NCBI GenBank assembly: GCA_964559845.1
Contig: CAZLJF010000063.1
Span: forward strand, 1-9,570
Origin: WSZY01 sp964559845
GTDB taxonomy: Bacteria; Pseudomonadota; Zetaproteobacteria; Mariprofundales; Mariprofundaceae
Length of the DNA stretch: 9,570 nt
Reading direction: 5' to 3'
Below, piece after piece: positions 1 to 6,706 of this stretch. A model generated the notes under the pieces. That model saw nothing but the letters and a program-made list of their open reading frames with translations, did no database searches and was not told the DNA's origin. The stretch's first letter is position 1. Every line of letters begins with the position of its first letter. Both the position numbers and the translations under genes were made by a program.

Positions 1-479
1 TCATGGGCTAATCCTCTCAAGAGTTTTAGCCTCCGACAAACCCGGGGCGATTCAACCTCTTGATCGACGAGAGATATGGCGTTTATGGCAGACGGATCTT
101 TGGAAGGTATCAGTACCGGCTGATCTTTTTCGGGTATCCGGATCGACGATCTGCAAGGTTTCGGTGAGAGCCGGGAAGCAGGAGTTTATGCGCCGGAGCG
201 CGAATAATCGTTTCAAGGCATTGAAGTTTGGCCTGAGCGGCTGGCAAAGGTTAAAAAGGATCCGGAGGACAAACACAAGGCAGAAGCCGGATGCTATTGA
301 TGATTCCTCAGGAGACTTTGTGGCATAACAAGGAACGCTTCGAAGATCGAAGCCAATGCCAGACCAGTTTGTTGCGATTCATCAACTTCTACAATACGGT
401 TAAACCCCACAAGGGAATCAACGGCATGACACCATATGAAAAACTCTGTGAGCATTTCTATGGCACACGAAAACTGTAA
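1..479 (+). pseudogene. Decayed IS481-like (DDE) transposase remnant
   Basis: This is a broken transposase whose protein similarity moves between all three forward frames. About 69-104 reads ERYGVYGRRIF in frame 3. About 107-233 reads a helix-turn-helix-like stretch followed by RFKALKFGL in frame 2. About 235-297 reads RLAKVKKDPEDKHKAEA in frame 1. About 290-322 reads AIDDSSGDF in frame 2. From 315 to the stop at 479, frame 3 gives an intact tail with WHNKERFEDRS, FINFYNTVKPHKGINGMTPY and a final FYGTRKL. From memory of IS481-type integrase-core transposases, these are the N-terminal DNA-binding part, a short core piece and the C-terminal end in the right order. The segments carrying the catalytic Asp-Asp-Glu triad appear to be missing, so the element should be inactive. 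The ATG at 291 is probably not a true start. A 10-base near-match in inverted orientation (10-19 against 484-493, 9 of 10) might be an end repeat, but it is weak. The left end may continue outside the window. Confidence 0.75.
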
Positions 480-526
480 ACAATGCGAGGATTTCTGATA
501 TCGCTGTTGAAGAGGCAGGACAAATC

Positions 527-2401
527 ATGGCAAGACAAAAAGAGAAAGTAACAACTGGATGGACAGCCCGTCTAAAGGCTGTTTCATCAGCGTGGTATCT
601 GATCACTGTACCGTTACTGCTGTTGCCTCTGATGCTCAATTTGCGAATTTTTCCGTTTGTTGCTCCCAATGAAGAGCCAAAATGGGCGCTATTGCTCCTG
701 TGCGGCCTCTGGATGGGGGTAACTGCCTCCCGGATATGCTGGCAACGTTCAGAAGCAATACAGTTGCGGCTTTCAGTTCCGGGCACTCTTCTTCTTATCT
801 TTTTTTTGTTGTTGGGCATCGGTATTTTTATTGGCCCGAACATTGTTGAAGGGGGTATACGTTTCTCTTTCTGGCTGATATGTGCTGTTGTCTGGCTACT
901 GTCGGCATGGGCTGTGCGACACAAAAAGAGATGGCTGGACATGCTAAGCTGGTCTGCCGCAATTGCTGCGGCTGTTTTTTCATTGCATTACTGGTGGAGC
1001 TATGTGCTCGATTATGGAAAGCAGGGATATAATGTAAGTGTTCTCTTTTCACCCATTGGCCATGTTAATTTTACAGGTGATGTGCTGATTGTTTTGTTGC
1101 CTCTGCTGGTCTGGATGCTGGCTGTTCGCAGTGAGCCGGTACTAAAGGTGTTGAACTGGTTTTCTGTTGCTACGGTGGCCACTGTCCTATTGGTGGCTTC
1201 CAGCCGAGGTGCGCTTGGCGGACTGGCCATCGGCCTGCTGCTGCTTATCCCCTTCCTGTTCCAATATGTAAGGGAATGGCCGGGCCTGTTACGAAAAAGG
1301 GAACTACCGCTTGCACCATGTATATGGGTATGTACGGCGCTTCTGGCATCCTTCATTGTATATCACTCTCTGCCTTACCATTACCGGGAACTGGCACGTT
1401 TATCGGGTACACTACAGGCAGCTTCCGAACTCAAGGTTTTGGATGAAAGCAGTGCTTTGGATACAGACAGGGAGATGCCCCCATTTGCGACTTTGTGGGC
1501 GGCTTTGAATCCGCTGCTCGGTGCAAGAGTGCCAATGTATGCATCTGCAACCGCCATGGCCCTTGATGCACCGCTTCTGGGGCAGGGAACAGGCAATTTC
1601 GCGTGGGTCTATCCGGGTTACAGCAACCGTTTTCCCGATTTTCGTGATCCGCTGAGCAGCGAACGGACATTTACGACCAATCCGCATAATATCGTATTGC
1701 AGCTTGCCACCCAGAATGGAATTCCCGCCACGCTTATATTTCTGGGATTGCTTGTTTTTTTCTGGTCTCTCCTTATACGCTCACTTTGGAAGAAGTGGGA
1801 TGGCTGGTGTGCAGCAGGTGTTGTGGCTATTAGCGCCGCTATTTTTGATGCGATGTTTAACCATCTGTTTTTCAACCCGGCAAGTATGTTTGTCTTTGCC
1901 CTGCTAGGCGGTACATGGTGGGGATATGTGCGGCAGGATTCGGAATGTCTAAAGGTTTTTTCAGTTTCGTGGAACAGAAGTGTTGCCATCATCCTCTTGG
2001 TATCCACTGTCTGTCTGACAATCTGGCCGCTGCGCTGGGTCGTATCCGAATGGTATGTCGGCCAGGCCATGGTTCATACCCGGCAACCTGCCATTGCCTC
2101 TGCCTATTACGACAAGGCTTATGCCTGGGATGCGTATAATTTCCGTGCCGTGTTCGGCAAAGCGCAAATGGCCTATCAGCAGAAACATTTTGCAGATAGT
2201 ATTAAATATCTTACCCATTTTGAGGACATATATCCCTATAATCCACCGGCGCTGAATATGCTGGGAGCCGCCTATATGATGAGCGGAAGGTTTGTCGAGG
2301 CGGAAGCTGCATTTAAGCGGGCTATCCGTGTTCTTCCCGATTTTCAGATGGCAAAGCAGAATCTGGCACGGGTTCAATCAATCAACATGAAACAAGAATA
2401 A
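527..2401 (+). CDS. O-antigen ligase-like membrane protein with C-terminal TPR region
   Basis: The predicted 624-residue inner-membrane protein resembles the Wzy_C/O-antigen ligase family (WaaL lipopolysaccharide ligases, PglL protein O-glycosyltransferases, Wzy polymerases). These enzymes move or polymerise undecaprenyl-linked glycans on the periplasmic face. About twelve hydrophobic segments are visible, among them roughly 23-43, 53-69, 86-104, 112-130, 184-200, 211-246, 263-281, 399-420, 452-468 and 484-502. Family-like motifs are SSRGALGG near 225-232, GQGTGNFAW near 352-360, and NPHNIVLQLATQNG at 385-398 in a large loop (about 282-398) expected to be periplasmic. That loop carries the His387 typical of the family. 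Residues about 520-615 look like two or three tetratricopeptide repeats (AFKRAIRVLPDF near 595-606), so a periplasmic partner or acceptor-binding role is possible. The start is ATG with AGGA at 517-520, six bases upstream. No other glycan genes are in view, so ligase, protein glycosyltransferase and polymerase cannot be told apart. Confidence 0.85.
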   Translation: MARQKEKVTTGWTARLKAVSSAWYLITVPLLLLPLMLNLRIFPFVAPNEEPKWALLLLCGLWMGVTASRICWQRSEAIQLRLSVPGTLLLIFFLLLGIGIFIGPNIVEGGIRFSFWLICAVVWLLSAWAVRHKKRWLDMLSWSAAIAAAVFSLHYWWSYVLDYGKQGYNVSVLFSPIGHVNFTGDVLIVLLPLLVWMLAVRSEPVLKVLNWFSVATVATVLLVASSRGALGGLAIGLLLLIPFLFQYVREWPGLLRKRELPLAPCIWVCTALLASFIVYHSLPYHYRELARLSGTLQAASELKVLDESSALDTDREMPPFATLWAALNPLLGARVPMYASATAMALDAPLLGQGTGNFAWVYPGYSNRFPDFRDPLSSERTFTTNPHNIVLQLATQNGIPATLIFLGLLVFFWSLLIRSLWKKWDGWCAAGVVAISAAIFDAMFNHLFFNPASMFVFALLGGTWWGYVRQDSECLKVFSVSWNRSVAIILLVSTVCLTIWPLRWVVSEWYVGQAMVHTRQPAIASAYYDKAYAWDAYNFRAVFGKAQMAYQQKHFADSIKYLTHFEDIYPYNPPALNMLGAAYMMSGRFVEAEAAFKRAIRVLPDFQMAKQNLARVQSINMKQE

Positions 2402-2510
2402 CGTGCATGAACTTTTCCATACCATGATAGAGTTTCATATCACGGAGCGGAACAAATTCATATGTGTCAGTGCTAATCGGCCCGGCAAGGCGCAGGATGA
2501 ACAGCTTTGA

Positions 2511-4019
2511 TTACAGGAACAGCCTAAAGGCGGGGTTGTCCCGTTCATCGACATAGCTGTAGCCAAGGTTATCGAGAAACAGCTGAAGTTCATCCTGATC
2601 CTCATCGGGCACTTCAAGTCCTGCCAATACACGGCCAAATGCAGCGCCATGATTGCGATAGTGGAACAGTGATATATTCCACCGTCCTGCCAGTTGCGTC
2701 AGAAAATCAAGCAGCGCTCCCGGACGTTCCGGAAACTCAAAGCGGTAAAGCACCTCATGCTCAACGAGATGGCTTTTGCCACCGACCATATGCCGGATAT
2801 GCAATTTGGCCAGTTCATTATCCAGCAGATTGATGACCGGATAATCATACGCCTCCAGCATACGCTGAATCTGATCACTCTCCGCATGGCTATGGATGCT
2901 GATGCCAACAAAAACATGGGCATCACTGCGGCTTGAAATACGGTAGTTGAACTCGGTAATAGCATGCTGTTCCAGCAGCTTGCAGAAGGTCAGAAAAGAG
3001 CCGGGTTTTTCAGGAATCGTTACAGCAAACAGCGCTTCCCGACGCTCGCCTATCTCGGTCCGTTCGGCCACATGACGAAGCCTGTCAAAGTTCATATTGG
3101 CACCACTGTTGATGCAAACCAGAACCTTTTCGCGTACCTGCTCCCTGGCAACATACCTTTTCATGGCTGCAACAGCCAGGGCGCCGGCGGGCTCAACAAT
3201 GGCCCGCGAATCATCATAGATATCCTTGATGGCGGCACAGATCTCATCGGTATCAACAAGCATGATCTCGTCAACATATTGCCTTACCAGGTCAAAGGTG
3301 TGCTCACCTACCTTCTTGACGGCAACACCGTCAGCAAAAATACCAACCTGATCCAGCGTGATGCGCTTGCCTGCCTTGATGGAGTCGTGCATGGCAGCCG
3401 AATCAACCGGCTCGACACCGATCACTCTGGTGTCAGGTGAGTAATGTTTGAGATAGATCGCCATGCCTGCGGCCAGCCCGCCGCCGCCAATAGGGATGAA
3501 AACAGTATCAATATCATTCGGTGACTGGCGCAGTATCTCTTCAGCAATGGTTCCCTGGCCGGCAATCACTTGCGGATCATCATAAGGGTGAACAAAAACA
3601 GCGCCTGATTCATCACGCAGCCGGTAGGCTTGTTCACTGGCATCCGAATAGCTGTCGCCGGCAAGCACCACGGTCGCACCCATCGATTCGACAGCCTTCA
3701 CCTTGATCTCTGGCGTGGTGCGCGGCATAACAATGGTAGCCCTGATGCCGCGTTTTCTGGCGCTCAGCGCAACCCCCTGCGCATGGTTGCCGGCTGAAGC
3801 GCAGATCACACCGCGTTTACACGCTTCATCATCAAGCTGGGCGATTTTGTTGTAAGCGCCTCTTAACTTGAATGAGAATACAGGCTGCAGGTCTTCACGC
3901 TTGAAGAGTACTTCATTATGCAGCCGCTCGGAAAGTTTCGGCGCACATTCCAGTGGCGTTTCACGCGCCACTTCATAGACGCGTGCGTGTTCGATAGCAT
4001 CAAGGTATAACTTCGGCAT
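2511..4019 (-). CDS. ilvA: Threonine ammonia-lyase (biosynthetic threonine dehydratase)
   Basis: This cytosolic PLP enzyme deaminates L-threonine to 2-oxobutanoate, the committed step of isoleucine synthesis. The 502-residue protein is close to the usual length of about 510 for the biosynthetic form. The catalytic domain (about 10-320) shows SFKLRGAY with Schiff-base lysine 51, SAGNHAQG at 75-82, the glycine-rich phosphate-binding loop IGGGGLAAG at 177-185, and NSGANMNFDR at 304-313. Two C-terminal ACT-like domains follow, about 328-400 (opening ALFAVTIPEKPGSF) and about 422-493 (opening EVLYRFEFPERPGAL). They are the usual site of isoleucine inhibition and valine activation, which separates this enzyme from the shorter catabolic TdcB. 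The start at MPKLYLDAI aligns with the family just before the conserved VYEVARETPL. No Shine-Dalgarno sequence is visible upstream, while a possible -10 element sits five bases before the ATG. It converges on the ligase gene and diverges from pabC. No other ilv genes are nearby. Confidence 0.96.
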   Translation of the reverse strand: MPKLYLDAIEHARVYEVARETPLECAPKLSERLHNEVLFKREDLQPVFSFKLRGAYNKIAQLDDEACKRGVICASAGNHAQGVALSARKRGIRATIVMPRTTPEIKVKAVESMGATVVLAGDSYSDASEQAYRLRDESGAVFVHPYDDPQVIAGQGTIAEEILRQSPNDIDTVFIPIGGGGLAAGMAIYLKHYSPDTRVIGVEPVDSAAMHDSIKAGKRITLDQVGIFADGVAVKKVGEHTFDLVRQYVDEIMLVDTDEICAAIKDIYDDSRAIVEPAGALAVAAMKRYVAREQVREKVLVCINSGANMNFDRLRHVAERTEIGERREALFAVTIPEKPGSFLTFCKLLEQHAITEFNYRISSRSDAHVFVGISIHSHAESDQIQRMLEAYDYPVINLLDNELAKLHIRHMVGGKSHLVEHEVLYRFEFPERPGALLDFLTQLAGRWNISLFHYRNHGAAFGRVLAGLEVPDEDQDELQLFLDNLGYSYVDERDNPAFRLFL

Positions 4020-4054
4020 GCGGCGTTATATCATGAAGGTGGCTTTGTGACCAA
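4004..4054. promoter_or_regulatory. Divergent ilvA/pabC start region with dyad-placed -10-like boxes
   Basis: Only 27 bases lie between the ilvA ATG (4019, minus) and the pabC GTG (4047, plus). TATAAC occurs on the plus strand at 4006-4011 and on the minus strand at 4025-4030, forming an inverted repeat centred on 4018 in the ilvA start codon. Some further pairing is possible at 4014-4015 with 4021-4022. For ilvA, a weak -35 candidate (TTGGTC, minus strand, 4049-4054) is 18 bases from the box. Initiation 6-7 bases past the box would fall on or next to the ATG, giving a leaderless transcript, which fits the missing ribosome-binding site. For pabC, the box at 4006-4011 has no convincing -35. 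These are pattern matches, not proven promoters. The dyad could also be a repressor site or chance. Confidence 0.35.
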
Positions 4055-4856
4055 GACAGATTTGAATATTCGGATATCCGACCGGCTGGATCGCGGCCTT
4101 GCATACGGGGAGGCCTGTTTTGAAACCTTCCGGGTGATTGATGGTCAGGTGTTTGGCTGGCCGCAGCATCTCTCACGGCTTTGCAAAGGTTTGGAGAGCT
4201 TTGGTATCTCGTTATCAGAACGAGATCTGGAGCTGATCCGGAAGCAGACTTTTGAGCGTGCTGCAGAGATTGCCGATGATGCACTGGTGAGGATTACGGT
4301 CAGTGGCGGAGTAGCGGAGTGGGGTTTGCTTCGAAGTGGCGATCAGCAGCCGGAGATCTATATTCAGTGCATGCCATATGTCGCACCATATCGGAAAATG
4401 GCCCTGTCGGCTGTGGAGTGGCCCTTTGCAGTTCAGGTCAGGAGCGCCAAATTCAGCAGCGATTACGCCTTGACGCTGCGGGCGATGCGGCAGTGGAGGA
4501 GTGAGGGTTTGCCCGGGAGGGTGACGCCGCTTATATGCAAAAACGGACGTTTGCTTTCAACCCCGACTTCCAATGTGCTGATCTGTCGAAGAGGAGTATG
4601 GCATACGCCGGATGAATCGCATGGCGGCGTGCTTGCCGGTGTTATCCGCAATACGCTGGTTACGGAGTCAGTGGCGGAGATATCGGACTGTTCCGTAGTA
4701 TGGCTGGATGATTGTGAGGCGATCGCCCTTACGAATAGCGGCTTTTTTATTCAGCCTGTCAGTATGGTGTGTGGCAGAAGGTTAAACACGGAACACCAGG
4801 TATTTGAGAAGCTTTGTCAGGTACTGAGAGGAAAACGCGGGGTGCCGGCACTATGA
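4047..4856 (+). CDS. pabC: Aminodeoxychorismate lyase-like class IV PLP enzyme
   Basis: This 269-residue protein belongs to the fold-type IV PLP family (PabC, branched-chain and D-amino acid aminotransferases). PabC splits 4-amino-4-deoxychorismate into 4-aminobenzoate and pyruvate for folate synthesis. Family features are SDRLDRGLAYGEACFETFRV at 11-30, the HLSRL segment at 41-45, and a candidate PLP lysine 135 in RSAKFSSDYAL. LLSTPTSNVL at 169-178 stands where most members have an E-G-(T/S)-x-S-N motif. GVLAGVIRNTL at 194-204 and ALTNSGFFIQPV at 227-238 complete the C-terminal half. Ser171 occupies the place of the glutamate that normally contacts the PLP ring nitrogen, so this copy is divergent. 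The assignment to PabC rests largely on being directly upstream of mltG-tmk-holB, as in E. coli. Another class IV transaminase or lyase activity is possible. The GTG start is favoured by AAGGTGG at 4036-4042. The stop overlaps the mltG start. Confidence 0.8.
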   Translation: MTKTDLNIRISDRLDRGLAYGEACFETFRVIDGQVFGWPQHLSRLCKGLESFGISLSERDLELIRKQTFERAAEIADDALVRITVSGGVAEWGLLRSGDQQPEIYIQCMPYVAPYRKMALSAVEWPFAVQVRSAKFSSDYALTLRAMRQWRSEGLPGRVTPLICKNGRLLSTPTSNVLICRRGVWHTPDESHGGVLAGVIRNTLVTESVAEISDCSVVWLDDCEAIALTNSGFFIQPVSMVCGRRLNTEHQVFEKLCQVLRGKRGVPAL

Positions 4857-5818
4857 GCGTGGAGTGGAAGCGGGTATGGTTGCTGCTGCCGCTGCTGCTG
4901 ATGTTTACCGGATTCCAGCAAGTGTACGGCAAGCACGAGGTCGAGCCTGTCGATGTGAGCATCGAATCCGGAACTGCCAGTTCTCATATTGCCCGCAAGC
5001 TTGTGGCAGCATCTGTAATCGATTCGGCCTGGCAGTTTAAGCTGCTGGCCCGCCTGACAGGCAAGGCCGGAGCGCTGAGGGCAGGGCTGTACCACTTTGA
5101 AGGGAAGATGAGCCTCTGGGACGTGTTAAAGAAGATCGAGTCCGGTGATGTAATGCGCTTTCAGGTGACTGTACCCGAGGGTCTATGGACACTGGATGTT
5201 CTTACTCTGCTGGCTGAAAGAACCGCTACGGATGAGAAGAGATGGCGGCTTGCGATGGAGGAGTTACTGCATGGAGAAGAGTGGGAGGGAAGGCTGCTGC
5301 CCGAAACCTACACCTATACCAGGCCGGTTGAGCCGAAGCTGATCCTGTCACAGATGATTGCAGCGCAGCAGAAGGTACTTGCATCCGTTCGACCGGAATC
5401 CATGAGTGCTGAAACACTGCGCACTATTGCCTCGATTATCGAGAAGGAGACATCCGTCGATGCTGAACGGCCACTGGTATCAGCGGTGATTCGCAACAGG
5501 CTTGAAAAGGGCATGCCGTTGCAGATGGATCCGACTGTCATTTATGGAATCTGGCGGCGTGACGGCTTTTTTTCAGGCAATATCAGAAGAAAGGATCTGG
5601 TGAATGATACACCGTGGAACAGCTATACACGCAAAGGCCTGCCGCCCACGCCGATCTGTAATCCCGGTGCTGCCAGTCTGCATGCTGCGGCAAATCCTGC
5701 AGATGTTTCATATCTCTACTTTGTTGCGGACGGCACAGGCGGGCATGCTTTTGCCTCTACACTTGAGGAGCACCGGGCCAATGTGAAGCGGTGGATGAGG
5801 ATTGAGCGTGAGCGGTGA
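4853..5818 (+). CDS. mltG: Endolytic murein transglycosylase MltG
   Basis: MltG (YceG family) is an inner-membrane lytic transglycosylase that cuts nascent peptidoglycan strands and is thought to set glycan length. The 321-residue protein has a short N-terminal cytoplasmic stretch, one membrane anchor near 8-21 and a periplasmic body. A LysM-like subdomain covers roughly 30-105. The catalytic domain shows LLPETYTY at 148-155, IASIIEKETS at 192-201 (Glu197 matches the catalytic Glu218 of E. coli), MDPTVIYG at 225-232, GLPPTPICNPG at 262-272 and LYFVADGTGGHAF at 288-300. All are signature segments. ATG at 4853 is preferred over an in-frame TTG at 4814. It overlaps the pabC stop as ATGA, follows GGGGTG at 4839-4844, and puts the anchor at the usual distance from the N terminus. 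The 3' end overlaps the next small gene. A shortened YNTY-like motif (NSYTRKG) is a minor variation. Confidence 0.95.
   Translation: MSVEWKRVWLLLPLLLMFTGFQQVYGKHEVEPVDVSIESGTASSHIARKLVAASVIDSAWQFKLLARLTGKAGALRAGLYHFEGKMSLWDVLKKIESGDVMRFQVTVPEGLWTLDVLTLLAERTATDEKRWRLAMEELLHGEEWEGRLLPETYTYTRPVEPKLILSQMIAAQQKVLASVRPESMSAETLRTIASIIEKETSVDAERPLVSAVIRNRLEKGMPLQMDPTVIYGIWRRDGFFSGNIRRKDLVNDTPWNSYTRKGLPPTPICNPGAASLHAAANPADVSYLYFVADGTGGHAFASTLEEHRANVKRWMRIERER
5797..5800 (+). promoter_or_regulatory. Ribosome-binding site that sets a GTG start inside the mltG end
   Basis: GAGG lies seven bases before GTG 5808, a good spacing, but only one base before an in-frame TTG at 5802. The GTG is therefore the better start for the small downstream gene. 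The site is inside the mltG coding sequence, which fits translational coupling. Confidence 0.5.
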
Positions 5819-6065
5819 TGTAGTCATTGTCGAGGTTGTGTTGCCTGCGTCGCAATGCGTCCTCCTGCAGAGCCTGTTGCAGGGAGAGGATGGGCTGGCA
5901 ACAATTCGCTGTCTTGATCCGGAGAAAAAGAGACAGCAGTTCTGGACAACAGGGGAGCAACTGGACGATCTTTATAGCTGGATCGAGTCACTTCCCGACC
6001 CGCTGGATGTCGAAATAACGGGTGAGTGGCCCTGGCAGGAAGGTACGCAAGGAGTAGCTGAATGA
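5808..6065 (+). CDS. Small conserved-operon protein of unknown function (possibly DUF4911-like)
   Basis: This 85-residue acidic, soluble protein lies between mltG and tmk, which are adjacent in E. coli. No signal peptide, membrane segment or metal-binding cluster is visible. The sequence suggests an alternating beta/alpha domain. It opens with a hydrophobic strand (VVIVEVVLP), followed by a helix rich in Leu and Gln (CVLLQSLLQGEDG), a strand (LATIRCLD), a charged turn, then a helix (QLDDLYSWIESLP) and a final strand (DVEITGEW). The order of a hydrophobic strand, a helix ending in E-D-G and a strand ending in LDP recalls DUF4911, as I remember that family, but this is only a tentative resemblance. 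Reality as a gene is supported by overlap with both neighbours (11 bases with mltG, ATGA with tmk), a well-placed GAGG at 5797-5800, and otherwise gapless packing of the operon. Its function is unknown. Co-expression with mltG, tmk and holB is inferred. Confidence 0.72.
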   Translation: MSGDVVIVEVVLPASQCVLLQSLLQGEDGLATIRCLDPEKKRQQFWTTGEQLDDLYSWIESLPDPLDVEITGEWPWQEGTQGVAE

Positions 6066-6706
6066 GTAACAATGCGGGGCAATTAATTACATTTGAGGGC
6101 GGGGACGGTTCAGGAAAAAGCACCCAGCTTCGCCTGACAGAAACATGGCTTCGTGAACAGGGGCATGAGCTGCTTGTGACGCACGAGCCGGGCGGTACGC
6201 CGCTGGGAAGAGAGATTCGCAGCCTGCTGCTGGAGGGCGAATATACACCGGTGCCGGAGTGCGAACTGCTGCTTTTTCTGGCAGATCGTGCCCAGCACGT
6301 TCGTGAAGTGATCATGCCTGCACTTGATAGAGGTGTATGGGTGCTTTGTGACCGCTTCTCCGATTCAACCATGGCTTATCAATTGGCAGGGCGCCATCTG
6401 GCCGATTTGGCCGGACTGAAATCAATGCTTAAATTTGCCGAGTCGGGCATTTCACCCAACCTTACACTCTGGTTTGACTTGCCGGTCTGTGAAGCGCTGC
6501 ATCGCATCCGCAGCCGCAGCAGCATGGGCGAGGAGAGCACCCGTCTTGATGAAGAGGCGCAGTCGTTTCATGAGTCGGTACATGCGGCTTTTGCCGGACT
6601 TCACAAGGCCTGTGGTGAACGAATTGTCCGCATTGATGCATCCGAATCGATTGAGAGTGTGCAAAAGTCTGTTCAGGCCGTGTTCAGAGAGCGAGGGATG
6701 GTTTGA
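6062..6706 (+). CDS. tmk: Thymidylate kinase
   Basis: This cytosolic kinase phosphorylates dTMP to dTDP with ATP, an essential step of dTTP supply. The 214-residue length is typical of the bacterial family. It has the P-loop FEGGDGSGKST at 11-21 (Lys19), THEPGGTPLG at 40-49, LFLADRAQHV at 71-80, and the CDRFSDSTMAYQ segment at 96-107 with Asp97-Arg98. The lid is arginine-rich around 148-161 (RIRSRSSMGEESTR), as expected for the E. coli type, in which the lid supplies the catalytic arginine because the P-loop lacks one. The ATG at 6062 overlaps the stop of the upstream small gene as ATGA and has the best Shine-Dalgarno sequence of the operon, AAGGAG at 6049-6054, seven bases upstream. That suggests tmk is translated strongly in its own right. 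Its stop overlaps the holB start. Confidence 0.97.
   Translation: MSNNAGQLITFEGGDGSGKSTQLRLTETWLREQGHELLVTHEPGGTPLGREIRSLLLEGEYTPVPECELLLFLADRAQHVREVIMPALDRGVWVLCDRFSDSTMAYQLAGRHLADLAGLKSMLKFAESGISPNLTLWFDLPVCEALHRIRSRSSMGEESTRLDEEAQSFHESVHAAFAGLHKACGERIVRIDASESIESVQKSVQAVFRERGMV
6693..6696 (+). promoter_or_regulatory. Ribosome-binding site deciding the holB start
   Basis: GAGG ends six bases before TTG 6703, which overlaps the tmk stop as TTGA. It is fifteen bases before the alternative ATG 6712. Spacing favours TTG. The protein differs by only three residues (MSF) between the two choices, so family alignment cannot settle it. Confidence 0.4.

Noticed and set aside
418..942. A 174-codon minus-strand open frame across the transposase tail and the ligase 5' end
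   Set aside because: It spans two unrelated plus-strand coding regions, is rich in Arg, Ser and His as antisense frames often are, and shows no family motif.
1618..2070. A 150-codon minus-strand open frame inside the ligase gene
   Set aside because: It lies wholly antisense to a well-supported membrane protein gene and has no recognisable domain.
2422..2445. Small hairpin (CCaTGATA, eight-base loop, TATCAcGG) in the gap between the ligase gene and ilvA
   Set aside because: The stem is AT-rich with one mismatch and no T run on either side, so it is not a convincing terminator. The rest of the 109-base gap shows nothing else.
2964..3440. A 158-codon plus-strand open frame opposite ilvA
   Set aside because: It is antisense to the conserved ilvA coding sequence. 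The openness is explained by ilvA codon use.
4814..4852. N-terminal extension of mltG from TTG 4814
   Set aside because: The ATG at 4853 overlaps the pabC stop and gives the normal short cytoplasmic lead before the membrane anchor. The extension reads like pabC antiframe sequence.
4877..4903. CTG-rich repeat at the start of mltG
   Set aside because: It simply encodes the leucine-rich membrane anchor.
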